A DNA stretch of 11,502 nucleotides from Sporomusa sp. (GTDB taxonomy: Bacteria > Bacillota_C > Negativicutes > Sporomusales > Sporomusaceae), in the NCBI GenBank assembly GCA_029256645.1, contig JAQSXM010000064.1, positions 1-11,502 on the forward strand, written 5' to 3'. Shown piece after piece: positions 1 through 7,809 of this stretch. Made by a program: the position numbers and the translations under genes. The notes below the pieces were generated by a model. It did no database searches, had not been told where the DNA came from, and saw only the letters and a program-made list of their open reading frames with translations. Every line of letters starts with the position of its first letter. Position 1 is the first letter of the stretch.

Positions 1-1
1 T

Positions 2-595
2 GTCGGTGAAAATGGATCGGGTAAATCAACTTTAGTCGAGGCTATAGCTGTAGCCTTTGGGCTTAATCCTGAAGGTGGGTCTAAACATTTCACCTTTTCA
101 ACGGAAGATTCTCATTCTGAATTGCATAGATATATAGTTTTGCGAAAAGGGATCAAACGGCCGAGAGATGCATATTTTTTGCGCGCAGAGAGCTTTTACA
201 ACGTAGCAACTAATGTTAAAGAATTAGGCGTAGGATACGTATATGGGGATAAGTCTTTACATAAACAGTCCCATGGCGAATCCTTTATGTCGCTATTTTT
301 ACACCGGTTTTTAGGCAAAGGGCTCTATATCCTTGACGAACCGGAAGCTGCGTTATCTCCTATGAGACAATTAAGTTTGATTAGCCGAATCCATGAATTA
401 GTTTCAAATGATTCGCAATTCATCATAGCTACACATTCGCCAATTCTCTTATCCTATCCTAATGCTTATATCTACAATATTGATAATAATGGGATAAACC
501 GGATAAAATATGAAGACACAGAACATTTTACTATGACTAAAAATTTTTTTAATCATTATAAGATTATGCTTAATGAGCTTATGAAGCTGGATTAA
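2..595 (+). CDS. AAA family ATPase (SMC/ABC-like), 5' end outside window
   Basis: This is the 3' part of an ABC/SMC-type ATPase gene. The frame is open from position 2, so the true start lies upstream; a TTG at 122 is internal. Counting window codons from position 2, the Walker A motif GENGSGKST is at codons 2-10, a degenerate signature SHGES at about 90-94, Walker B LYILDEPEAALSP at about 108-120, and the switch histidine in ATHSP at about 143-147. Walker A being at the very edge means only a short N-terminus, perhaps 30 residues, is missing. The compact form with almost no coiled coil between Walker A and the signature resembles the AAA_21/COG3910-type predicted ATPases, whose role is unclear. 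It is visibly more AT-rich than the genes that follow, and is separated from them by a gap of about 300 bp. It is unlikely to belong to the acetoin system. The ATPase assignment is firm; the subfamily is a judgement. Confidence 0.85.
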   Translation, partial: VGENGSGKSTLVEAIAVAFGLNPEGGSKHFTFSTEDSHSELHRYIVLRKGIKRPRDAYFLRAESFYNVATNVKELGVGYVYGDKSLHKQSHGESFMSLFLHRFLGKGLYILDEPEAALSPMRQLSLISRIHELVSNDSQFIIATHSPILLSYPNAYIYNIDNNGINRIKYEDTEHFTMTKNFFNHYKIMLNELMKLD

Positions 596-892
596 ATAGC
601 AAACTTTTGTTGCTCAATTCAATATTATCTAGCTGATTGTGCCGGAAGGGGAGCCGATGGAGATTGAGGCCTGGGTAGTGAAGGGCTGCGGGAGCGGTGA
701 GGCCGAGGGCTGACCAGTGGCAGATGGCTTCGGGCAGGGTGCTGTCCGGGATCTAACCAGTTTGAGGCACTGATTGACAGAGTAGACAGCAGGTTAAAAT
801 CTTTAATCCAGGTGATAAATATTGCAGGAATTTAGTGATGTTCTTAGAAATTCTACAATAATAATGTCAAGGCGCTGATAGGGGTGTTGCAA
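596..892. other. Intergenic gap with GC-rich block upstream of acoR
   Basis: No convincing gene is present. The flanks are AT-rich, but about 636-760 is purine- and GC-rich on the + strand, unlike either side, and no frame stays open with a plausible start. This looks like degraded sequence or a junction between the ATPase gene and the aco locus. An 18-codon reading frame (TTG 822 to TGA 878) has a reasonable AGGTGAT ribosome site at 810-816, but nothing else supports it. A weak hairpin (AGCAA/TTGCT) follows the ATPase stop without a T tract, so it is not a clear terminator. Confidence 0.5.
774..800 (+). promoter_or_regulatory. Possible sigma-70-type promoter of acoR
   Basis: A perfect TTGACA box (774-779) is followed by TAAAAT (795-800), five of six matches to TATAAT. 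The 15-nt spacer is shorter than the preferred 17, which weakens the call. Transcription would start near 807, giving a leader of about 85 nt before the acoR ATG at 893. It is the best housekeeping-type match in the gap, but chance matches are common in such DNA. Confidence 0.35.
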
Positions 893-2872
893 ATGCTTAG
901 AGACAAACCAGCCGGGTTATCTAGTAAAGATTTGGCCTGGAAAGCGTTTATTGGCAAGGGGAAGCTGGAGGGTCAAATCATCTTGCCCGAGATTGCAGAC
1001 TCATGGGTAAGATGTTTTCAGGCAGGTCTTAATTCAGATGACGGCAGAGCTCAGAATATTTTGGAACACGCAGCTGTCCGGATGCTGCTGGAAAAGAATC
1101 AGGAGATTATTAATATAGCAAAGCCATTTATGGCCAATATTTACGAGTTTTTTCGCAACTCGGGTTTTATTGTGGTGTTAGCTGATGTGAACGGCTATGT
1201 GATGGAGTGCTTTGGGGACCGGGATTCGCTGACTAGTGCCAAAAAGCTGCATTTTGTCCGGGGAGCAAGCTGGCGGGAGTGTGATGTGGGCACAAACGCA
1301 ATTGCAATCGGGCTGGCGACCGGTAAACCGGTGCAGGTTTCCGGTGCAGAACATTACTGCGCCAAACATCACTGGTGGACTTGTTCTGCTGCGCCTATTT
1401 ATGGCATTGATGGTCAGATTGTTGCCTTTCTCGATTTATCAGGGCCGGCTCAAGCAGCCTATTCGCATACTTTGGGTATGGTTGCGGCTGCCGCTAACGC
1501 GATTAGCATGCAGATCGGCATGGAGCAGAAGAAGAATGAGCTGTCTTTGATGAATAAGCACTTATCGAGTATATTTAATACAATGTCAGAGGGTGTAATT
1601 TTATTTGATCGTTTCGGTTTAATAAAAGAATACAATCCTATTGCCAGAAAGCTACTGGGACAGAGCAGCGCTTTGCTTCATGGAGCTTCCGTGCAGACAA
1701 TTTTCAAAGGGAATAATCAATTAATACAACAGTTGCTAACCGGCAAAGAGACCGAGATTGAGCTGGAGTTTCAGACCGGCTGTGATTCAGGGCCAAACCG
1801 TTGTGTCATCTCGGGTGAGTCAATCCTTGACAAACAAGGCTGCAGCAATGGCGGGGTTATTATCCTGCGGCCTGCCGAAAAGAGTCATAGTTTAATCAAC
1901 AGGGCAAGCGGCTATTATACGACTTTTCAATTCAAAAATATCCTGGGCAGCAGTGGCGCGATTTTAGAGGCTGTGCGTCAAGCGGCCTCGGCTGCCGTTA
2001 CCGCATCTAATGTTGTTTTGCAGGGGGAAAGCGGTACTGGGAAAGAGATGTTCGCCCAGGCAATCCACAACAAGAGTGCCAGGTGCAGTGGTCCGTTTAT
2101 TGCGTTAAACTGCGGCGCCATCCCCAGAGAGTTAGTGGCAAGCGAACTGTTTGGCTATGAGGACGGCGCGTTTACCGGGGCAAAGCGTGGTGGCAGGGCG
2201 GGGAAATTTGAATTAGCTTCAGGTGGCACCTTGTTTCTTGACGAGATCGGTGATATGCCGTTAGAGCAGCAGGTTGCCTTGCTCAGGGTGCTGCAAGAAA
2301 AGAAGGTTTCCCGGATTGGCGGGAATAAGGTGATCCCTGTTGATGTGCGAATCATTTGTGCAACGAATAAAGAGTTAAACAGGCTTGTTAAAGACGGAAT
2401 GTTCCGGCAGGATTTATACTACCGTTTGAATGTATTTAAGATCGAAATTCCACCCTTGCGGCAGCGGCGGGAGGATATCGAATTACTGTTTCGTAATTTT
2501 GTTAATCAAATTGGCAGTGAGCAGGGACGTGTGTATACGATTGATGCAAGTGTATTTGCACTGATAAACCGGTACAATTGGCCGGGGAATGTCCGGGAAC
2601 TCCATAATGCTGCCGAAAGAGCCTGCAACATGGCGGAAAACGGTGTTATTTCAGTGTCCTGTTTTCCTTCTGAGATTTGCTGTCCCCTTACTACTCTGAA
2701 CCAGGCTGTGACCGGCAATAAGGAGATAAGGCAGGGCCTGCTTGATTATGAGATTGCCAAGATCAGGGCTTTACTTGCGACAGAGGGCGGCAATATAAGC
2801 AGGGTAGCCGGGATACTGGGGATTGCGCGCAGTACGCTTTATCGCAAAATTAAGAGACACTCAATTCACTAA
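893..2872 (+). CDS. acoR: AcoR, sigma-54-dependent activator of acetoin catabolism
   Basis: An enhancer-binding transcription activator of about 659 residues that remodels sigma-54 RNA polymerase using ATP. A GAF-type sensor region occupies roughly residues 60-200 and a PAS domain roughly 220-325. The AAA+ domain (about 345-575) has Walker A GESGTGKE at 378-385, the sigma-54 contact loop GAFTGA at 425-430 and Walker B GGTLFLDE at 444-451. A Fis-type helix-turn-helix ends the protein (NISRVAGILGIARSTLYRK). Architecture and length match AcoR. ATG 893 is chosen because AGGGG at 880-884 sits 8 nt before it; GTG 884 overlaps that site and would add only three residues. The gene ends before the likely AcoR sites and the sigma-54 promoter, with the aco structural genes beyond, so it most likely senses acetoin. 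The ligand is inferred from context. Confidence 0.93.
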   Translation: MLRDKPAGLSSKDLAWKAFIGKGKLEGQIILPEIADSWVRCFQAGLNSDDGRAQNILEHAAVRMLLEKNQEIINIAKPFMANIYEFFRNSGFIVVLADVNGYVMECFGDRDSLTSAKKLHFVRGASWRECDVGTNAIAIGLATGKPVQVSGAEHYCAKHHWWTCSAAPIYGIDGQIVAFLDLSGPAQAAYSHTLGMVAAAANAISMQIGMEQKKNELSLMNKHLSSIFNTMSEGVILFDRFGLIKEYNPIARKLLGQSSALLHGASVQTIFKGNNQLIQQLLTGKETEIELEFQTGCDSGPNRCVISGESILDKQGCSNGGVIILRPAEKSHSLINRASGYYTTFQFKNILGSSGAILEAVRQAASAAVTASNVVLQGESGTGKEMFAQAIHNKSARCSGPFIALNCGAIPRELVASELFGYEDGAFTGAKRGGRAGKFELASGGTLFLDEIGDMPLEQQVALLRVLQEKKVSRIGGNKVIPVDVRIICATNKELNRLVKDGMFRQDLYYRLNVFKIEIPPLRQRREDIELLFRNFVNQIGSEQGRVYTIDASVFALINRYNWPGNVRELHNAAERACNMAENGVISVSCFPSEICCPLTTLNQAVTGNKEIRQGLLDYEIAKIRALLATEGGNISRVAGILGIARSTLYRKIKRHSIH

Positions 2873-2893
2873 TGGACCATCATTGTTGCAAAG

Positions 2894-2958
2894 TGTAGCG
2901 TAAGGTACGTGAACGCTACAGAGTGCTACAATCGATGCTACAATACCCGTTGTAAGCA
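2894..2958 (+). promoter_or_regulatory. Probable AcoR upstream activating sites
   Basis: TGTAGCGT (2894-2901) and ACGCTACA (2913-2920) form a perfect 8-bp inverted repeat with an 11-nt spacer. Two further copies of the right half-site, TGCTACA, follow at 2924-2930 and 2936-2942. A diverged opposite-strand copy, TGTAAGCA, is at 2951-2958. The same-direction half-sites begin at 2914, 2924 and 2936, about one helical turn apart, so proteins would lie on one DNA face. The cluster is about 105-170 bp upstream of the -24 element, the usual place for sites bound by sigma-54 activators. Binding by AcoR is inferred. Confidence 0.75.
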
Positions 2959-3012
2959 AGCTATATATTTGCAGCCGGAAAACAAATAGATATTTCAGAA
3001 TTATGACAATAC

Positions 3013-3056
3013 AGGGAACTGAAGCTCCTGAAAGGGGTTATCAGTTCCCTTTTTTT
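3013..3056 (+). terminator. Intrinsic terminator of acoR
   Basis: A perfect 10-bp stem, AGGGAACTGA (3013-3022) with TCAGTTCCCT (3041-3050), encloses an 18-nt loop and runs directly into seven T residues (3050-3056). It lies about 140 bp after the acoR stop and ends 6 bp before the sigma-54 promoter, so it would insulate the structural operon from acoR read-through. Confidence 0.85.
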
Positions 3057-3061
3057 ATTGT

Positions 3062-3077
3062 TGGCACAAGATTTGCA
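3062..3077 (+). promoter_or_regulatory. Sigma-54 (-24/-12) promoter of the aco operon
   Basis: TGGCAC (3062-3067), a 5-nt spacer and TTGCA (3073-3077) match the sigma-54 consensus TGGCAC-N5-TTGCW. The invariant GG (3063-3064) and GC (3075-3076) are 10 nt apart as required. Transcription should start near 3088, about 54 nt before the first gene. The upstream inverted repeats and adjacent acoR make this the acetoin-inducible promoter. Confidence 0.92.
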
Positions 3078-3141
3078 ATTATAGTGTTGTGCATGGTCAT
3101 TCTTGCAGCTCAGTGAAAACTTTTTAAACGGAGGTGATAAG

Positions 3142-3504
3142 GTGAAACGCAAACGATTTATTGTCGAGCTGGGTATGGGCGCTGATTTACACGGCGGCGA
3201 TGCCACTAAAGCCGCCCAGCGGGCAGTAAAAGACGCCATGTCCAGAAGTTGTCTCTGTGGTTTATTTGACATTGCCGGCATCAGTGACCCTAACCAGATG
3301 CAGGTTGAAGTGCGGATTGGCTGTCCGCAGCCGGAAAAAATCAACCACGATGCGGTTAGAGCGGTAATACCGTTTGGGTCTGTAACTGTGGAAACGGTGT
3401 CAGGAGGGCTTGCGGCCCAGGGACTGCACCTGCCGGCGCTCGGTGAAGGGGATATTATCGTTGTTGCTGTAGCTGCACTTACTGTATATGTTGCAATGTC
3501 TTAA
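3142..3504 (+). CDS. Lin0512 family protein of unknown function
   Basis: A 120-residue cytosolic protein, the first gene after the sigma-54 promoter. I recognise it as the Lin0512 family from the N-terminal motif GxGxDxHG, here G11-M-G-A-D15-L-H17-G18, and from its length. No biochemical function is established for the family to my knowledge. The conserved Asp and His could be catalytic or metal-binding, but that is a guess. There is no signal peptide or clear membrane segment; the C-terminal hydrophobic run (IIVVAVAALTVYVA) is more likely a core beta strand and helix. GTG 3142 is chosen because a strong GGAGGTGA site (3130-3137) sits just upstream; an in-frame TTG at 3103 would lie close to the predicted transcript start and lacks such a site. 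Its leading place in the operon suggests a role with acetoin or the E1 enzyme. Confidence 0.85.
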   Translation: MKRKRFIVELGMGADLHGGDATKAAQRAVKDAMSRSCLCGLFDIAGISDPNQMQVEVRIGCPQPEKINHDAVRAVIPFGSVTVETVSGGLAAQGLHLPALGEGDIIVVAVAALTVYVAMS

Positions 3505-3558
3505 ACTGTTTAGGTTTATTACCATGTATGATCAAGAAGAGAAAATGGGGGGAGAATT

Positions 3559-4521
3559 ATGGAAATTACCAAAGAGAAATTACTGGGCTTTTATGAAACT
3601 ATGCTCACAATCAGGGCGTTTGAAAACAAAGCGGTAGAGTTGTTTGCCGATAATCAACTGCCGGGGTTCGTGCATTTGTATCTTGGGGAAGAAGCGGTCG
3701 CCACCGGTGTTTGCGGCAGCCTGACCGATAAGGACTATATCACGAGTACTCACCGGGGCCATGGGCATTTGCTGGCCAAAGGCGGCAAGGTTGACCTGAT
3801 GATGGCTGAATTGTTTGGTAAGGCAACAGGCTATTGCAAAGGCAAAGGCGGTTCTATGCATATTGCTGACGTTGAACTGGGAATTTTGGGAGCTAACGGT
3901 ATTGTCGGCGCCGGACAGCCGATTTCGGCCGGTGCGGCGTTTGCCTGCCAGTACAAAAAAACCGACGCTGTGGCCGTGTGCTTCTTTGGCGATGCCGCAT
4001 CCAACCGTGGTACTTTCCATGAAGCGTTGAATATGGCTTCCATCTGGAAGCTGCCGCTGGTTTTTATTTGTGAAAATAATATGTACGGTATTTCCAATTG
4101 CCAGCGGGACCACATGCGGATTACTGATGTCTCAGACCGGGCCAGCGCTTATGGCATACCGGGGGTGACTGTGGACGGCAATGATGTGATTGCTGTTTAT
4201 GAAGCGGCCGCTGCGGCTATTGCCCGGGCAAGGAAAGGGGATGGCCCCAGCCTGATTGAATGCAAGACCTGGAGATGGCGCGGCCATTTTGAGGGCGATC
4301 CCGGCGCGTACAAAGACCCGGCAGAACAAGAAGCCTGGCTGCAGAAAGATCCTATTCCCCGGTTTGAACACAAGCTGGTGGAACTAAAATACGCTACCAT
4401 TGCTGAATTAGAGGAAATCAAGACCAAAGTGGACGCTCACATTGCGGCGGCTATTAAATTCTCTCAAGACAGTCCGTATCCTAACCCGGAAGACGCTTTA
4501 ACCGACGTGTACGCAGAATAA
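3559..4521 (+). CDS. acoA: Acetoin dehydrogenase E1 component, alpha subunit
   Basis: The alpha subunit of the thiamine diphosphate-dependent acetoin:DCPIP oxidoreductase, 320 residues, usual for the family. With AcoB it cleaves acetoin, releasing acetaldehyde and passing the acetyl group to the lipoyl arm of AcoC. The ThDP/magnesium-binding motif starts at GDAAS (144-148) and ends at ENN (172-174), the standard GDG...NN spacing. The active-site region STHRGHGH (63-70) is also typical of this E1 alpha class. ATG 3559 follows GGGGGGAG at 3547-3554. It is followed 23 nt later by acoB. Pyruvate or branched-chain 2-oxoacid dehydrogenase alpha subunits are close relatives; the acoR/acoX context favours acetoin. 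Confidence 0.93.
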   Translation: MEITKEKLLGFYETMLTIRAFENKAVELFADNQLPGFVHLYLGEEAVATGVCGSLTDKDYITSTHRGHGHLLAKGGKVDLMMAELFGKATGYCKGKGGSMHIADVELGILGANGIVGAGQPISAGAAFACQYKKTDAVAVCFFGDAASNRGTFHEALNMASIWKLPLVFICENNMYGISNCQRDHMRITDVSDRASAYGIPGVTVDGNDVIAVYEAAAAAIARARKGDGPSLIECKTWRWRGHFEGDPGAYKDPAEQEAWLQKDPIPRFEHKLVELKYATIAELEEIKTKVDAHIAAAIKFSQDSPYPNPEDALTDVYAE

Positions 4522-4544
4522 TCTAATTGAGGAGAGGGTGAAAC

Positions 4545-5516
4545 ATGATGACAGAAATGACTTATGCTGAGGCTATTAGAGATGGAATGCGCGTTGAGAT
4601 GCAAAGGGATTCCAATGTTTTCATTTGGGGCGAGGATGTGGCCAAGTTTGGCGGTTGTTTTGGCGTGACAGGCAACTTGTTTGCCGAGTTTCCCGGGCGG
4701 GTGATTGACACTCCTATTAGTGAAACGGCCATTGTTGGCGCAGCCGTAGGCGCGGCTGCCGCCGGTCTTCGTCCGATTGCCGAAATTATGTTTGTGGATT
4801 TTATGGGGGTTTGTCTGGATGAGTTATTCAATCAGGCGGCAAAAATGCATTATATGTTTGGCGGCAAGGCCAAAATCCCTATGGTACTCAGAACTCCCTG
4901 CGGCGCCGGTATGGGCGCTGCAGCTCAGCATTCACAGTCTATGGAAGCCTGGTTTACTCATATCCCCGGCGTAAAAACGGTGATGCCTTCGACCCCGGCT
5001 GATGCGAAGGGCCTGATGGCGGCCGCGATCCGGGATAACAATCCGGTAATGTATATCGAACATAAGCAGCTTTTTGGCGTCAAAGGCGATGTGCCTGAGG
5101 GCGAGTACGTTATTCCCCTCGGCAAGGCAGATATAAAGAGAGCCGGATCTGATGTCACGATCGTGGCCTGGTCCTGGATGGTTCAAAAAGCATTGGCAGC
5201 AGCCGAAGCACTGGCCGGGGAGGGGATTAATGCCGAAGTGCTTGACCCCCGTACCCTTATCCCGCTTGATACCGAAAGCATCTTACAATCGGTAGGCAAG
5301 ACCGGCAAACTGGTTATCGTTCATGAAGCAGTTAAAACCGGCGGCTTTGGTGGCGAAATCGCCGCTATTGTTGCTGAAGAAGGAATGGATCTGCTGGATG
5401 GTCCAATTAAACGGGTTGCTATGCCTTTTGCCCCGATTCCATTCAGTCCGGCGCTGGAAAGTATTGTCATTCCCAGTGAAGAACAAATCGTGGCTGCCGT
5501 TAAAAGCCTGTTCTAA
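4545..5516 (+). CDS. acoB: Acetoin dehydrogenase E1 component, beta subunit
   Basis: The 323-residue beta subunit that completes the E1 heterotetramer with AcoA. The transketolase-type pyrimidine-binding domain (about 5-180) carries the conserved glutamate E60 in ISETAIVG, which activates the thiamine cofactor, and H129 in AQHSQ. The C-terminal transketolase domain (about 195-315) includes DPRTLIPLD and VHEAVKTGGFG. Two adjacent ATG codons at 4545 and 4548 both fit the purine-rich GAGGAGAGGGTG site at 4529-4540, so the N-terminus is uncertain by one residue. It lies between acoA and acoX, with short gaps that fit a shared transcript. Confidence 0.93.
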   Translation: MMTEMTYAEAIRDGMRVEMQRDSNVFIWGEDVAKFGGCFGVTGNLFAEFPGRVIDTPISETAIVGAAVGAAAAGLRPIAEIMFVDFMGVCLDELFNQAAKMHYMFGGKAKIPMVLRTPCGAGMGAAAQHSQSMEAWFTHIPGVKTVMPSTPADAKGLMAAAIRDNNPVMYIEHKQLFGVKGDVPEGEYVIPLGKADIKRAGSDVTIVAWSWMVQKALAAAEALAGEGINAEVLDPRTLIPLDTESILQSVGKTGKLVIVHEAVKTGGFGGEIAAIVAEEGMDLLDGPIKRVAMPFAPIPFSPALESIVIPSEEQIVAAVKSLF

Positions 5517-5543
5517 CCAGCATACAAGGTGGTGAGGGGAAGT

Positions 5544-6572
5544 ATGGGGCATGTCGGCATCATCGCGAATCCGGCATCTGGTAAGGATATCCGGCGGCTT
5601 GTGGCGTACGGAACGGTTGTGGATAATCAGGAAAAAGTGAATATTGTCCGGCGGCTTATTCTAAGTCTGGCTGCTACCGGCGTTACCAAAATCACATATA
5701 TGCCGGAGTATTATGGCATTGTCCCGGGCGCGGTGGAGAGCATTTGCAGCCGTCACCGGCCGGATATGGAATTTGCAGCGGCAGACATGTGTATGACAGG
5801 CACACAACTGGACAGCTTTCGTGCCGCAGAAATTATGGCCCAATGCGGGGTTGGCTGTTTAATTACGCTGGGCGGTGACGGAACAAACCGCATGGTTGCC
5901 AAGGGTTGCCGGGATGTGCCCCTTCTTCCGATTTCCACTGGGACGAACAATGTTTTTCCCACGTTGGTCGAAGGCACAATCGCCGGTTTGGCGGCCGCCG
6001 TTGTTGCCAAAGGGCTGGTAACCGGGGCACCGGCCATAAAACCCAGTAAGAAGCTTAACATCTATAAGAATGGCCGGCTGATTGATAGTGCGATTGTTGA
6101 TGCGGTTGTGCTTAATGAAGCTTTTATTGGTTCAAGGGCAGTCTGGGATGCCAAAAAAATCAGGCGTATTGTAGTGACCAGAGGCGAGCCGCATAACATC
6201 GGCATAGCGTCAATCGCCGGTAATCTGGTCCCTGTGATGCCAGGTGAGCCCAGAGGGGCCGATATTGAAGTAGGTCCAGGCAGCATTCAACTGCGCGCTC
6301 CGATTGCACCAGGCCTGATTGAACAGGTACCGGTCCGGAATTATGGCTATATCAGGATTGGTCAGGTTATTGAGGTCAATGAAGCCTGTGTAATTGCTTT
6401 AGACGGAGAGCGGGAGGTTGAGATCCGGGCCGGGGAAAAAGCTCATATTGAGCTGACTTTTGACGGGCCTAAAGTAATCGATGCTGAAGCGGCGCTGCGC
6501 ATAGCTGTCGCCGGCGGCTATAGTAAGTTCAACAACAACTTTAAACCAGTTCACGATGAGGAGGAGCAGTAA
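5544..6572 (+). CDS. acoX: AcoX, NAD-kinase-like protein of acetoin catabolism
   Basis: A 342-residue protein of the ATP-NAD kinase/diacylglycerol kinase fold superfamily, matching AcoX of known aco operons; its precise reaction is not established. The nucleotide-binding motif GGDGTNR is at 110-116, preceded by the N-terminal NPASGKDIR (9-17) and followed by STGTNN (131-136). ATG 5544 is chosen because AGGTGGTGA (5527-5535) lies 8 nt upstream; GTG codons at 5529 and 5532 are part of that site. The stop overlaps the acoC start by one base (TAATG), indicating translational coupling. I recall the order acoA-acoB-acoX-acoC from Clostridium magnum. A role in forming or repairing a cofactor for the complex is plausible but unproven. 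Confidence 0.88.
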   Translation: MGHVGIIANPASGKDIRRLVAYGTVVDNQEKVNIVRRLILSLAATGVTKITYMPEYYGIVPGAVESICSRHRPDMEFAAADMCMTGTQLDSFRAAEIMAQCGVGCLITLGGDGTNRMVAKGCRDVPLLPISTGTNNVFPTLVEGTIAGLAAAVVAKGLVTGAPAIKPSKKLNIYKNGRLIDSAIVDAVVLNEAFIGSRAVWDAKKIRRIVVTRGEPHNIGIASIAGNLVPVMPGEPRGADIEVGPGSIQLRAPIAPGLIEQVPVRNYGYIRIGQVIEVNEACVIALDGEREVEIRAGEKAHIELTFDGPKVIDAEAALRIAVAGGYSKFNNNFKPVHDEEEQ

Positions 6573-7768
6573 TGGCCACAGAGGTTAATATGCCGAAACT
6601 AGGCTTGTCCATGAAAGAAGGTACTGTAGGCAAATGGCTGATCAATGAAGGAGACCCAGTCAAAAAGGGCGATGCCCTGCTGGAAGTCATGACAGATAAG
6701 ATTGCCAATAAAATTGATGCCCCAGCCGATGGGGTTTTGCTAAAAATTGTTGCCAATAAGAAAGCTAAACTCCCGATTGGCGGTCTCCTGGGGGTTATCG
6801 GCAATGCGGGTGAAGATATTAGCGAACTGTTAAGGTCTGCTGCCAACAGTACTGCCAGGGTGGCTCCGGCTGGTAAGACCACAGGCGGGCAGCCGGCCAG
6901 GAAAGCAGTGGCTGCCGTACCAGGCGCCAGGGTGAAAATTTCTCCGGCAGCCCGGGCGCTGGCTGAAGCAAATGCCATTGATTATACCGTGATTGCCGGC
7001 ACAGGGCCGGAAGGACGGATTGTCAGGGAAGATGTAGAGCAGGCAATCGCTAACGCGAGCGCAGCAGCAGACGACCGCGCTGTCATTGAGGTCATTCCTT
7101 ATGAGGGAATGCGTCAGGCTATCGGTGAAAACATGGCCAATAGCTGGGCTGTAGCACCTAAGGTTACTCACCATGTGGGCGTGGACTTATCGGCACTGCA
7201 GGTTTTGCGGGCCACAATCAATGCCGATGTAAAAGATACCGAAAAAATCTCCGTCACCGACATCCTTGTTAAAGCGGTTGCAAAAGCGTTGCAGGCTCAC
7301 CCCAGGATTAACTCGACCCTGAGCGGGGATGAGATCAGGGTGTTGCAAGATATCAATGTCGGGGTGGCTATCGCGATTCCGGATGGATTAGTTGTTCCGG
7401 TCGTTAAGAATGCCAACCAAAAGAGCCTGGCTGATGTTAGCAAGCAAATTAAGGATTTTGCCAAACGGGCCCGGAAAAACAAGCTTGACCCGGAAGAGAT
7501 GACTGGTGGTACCTTCACCATTACTAATTTGGGTGGCTATGGGTCGGTCGATTACTTTACTCCCATTATCAATCAACCGGAGTCAGCCATCTTAGGTGTC
7601 GGGCGGACTGTCAGACAGCCTGCTGTTCAGGGCGAACAGATTGTCATTAAACCCATCATGGGCCTGTCTCTGGCCTTTGATCACAGGGTAATTGACGGCG
7701 CACCGGCAGCAGAATTTTTGGCCTTGTTAATTAAACTTATCGAACAACCACACAAAATCTTTATTTAA
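6572..7768 (+). CDS. acoC: Acetoin dehydrogenase E2, dihydrolipoamide acetyltransferase
   Basis: The 398-residue core of the complex, transferring the acetyl group from E1 to CoA. The N-terminal lipoyl domain (about 1-80) carries the lipoylated lysine K43 in MTDKIANK. An Ala/Pro/Gly-rich flexible linker follows (about 88-120). The peripheral subunit-binding domain is at 121-160 (ISPAARALA, GPEGRIVREDV). The catalytic domain (about 172-398) ends with the active-site motif DHRVIDG, with H371 and D375. All three domains are intact and there is one lipoyl domain. The start codon overlaps the acoX stop, and the GAGGAG site at 6559-6564 lies inside acoX. K43 is a natural target for the lipoylation enzymes encoded downstream. 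Confidence 0.94.
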   Translation: MATEVNMPKLGLSMKEGTVGKWLINEGDPVKKGDALLEVMTDKIANKIDAPADGVLLKIVANKKAKLPIGGLLGVIGNAGEDISELLRSAANSTARVAPAGKTTGGQPARKAVAAVPGARVKISPAARALAEANAIDYTVIAGTGPEGRIVREDVEQAIANASAAADDRAVIEVIPYEGMRQAIGENMANSWAVAPKVTHHVGVDLSALQVLRATINADVKDTEKISVTDILVKAVAKALQAHPRINSTLSGDEIRVLQDINVGVAIAIPDGLVVPVVKNANQKSLADVSKQIKDFAKRARKNKLDPEEMTGGTFTITNLGGYGSVDYFTPIINQPESAILGVGRTVRQPAVQGEQIVIKPIMGLSLAFDHRVIDGAPAAEFLALLIKLIEQPHKIFI

Positions 7769-7809
7769 TCGTTACGCTCAAAATAAAAAAGAAAAGGCAG
7801 GGAGATACA

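Noticed and set aside
814..828. Possible sigma-54 promoter (GG...TTGC) before acoR
   Set aside because: The GG and GC elements are 11 nt apart instead of 10, and the flanking consensus is poor.
852..859. TCTACAAT before acoR, similar to the AcoR half-site GCTACAAT
   Set aside because: A single imperfect half-site without a partner is too weak to claim autoregulation.
2961..3344. Minus-strand open frame of 127 codons across the promoter and Lin0512 gene
   Set aside because: It runs through the terminator and sigma-54 promoter and opposite a recognised gene with a strong ribosome site; no family resemblance.
3580..4113. Long minus-strand open frame (177 codons) inside acoA
   Set aside because: It is antisense to a fully conserved E1 alpha sequence and has no recognisable protein features.
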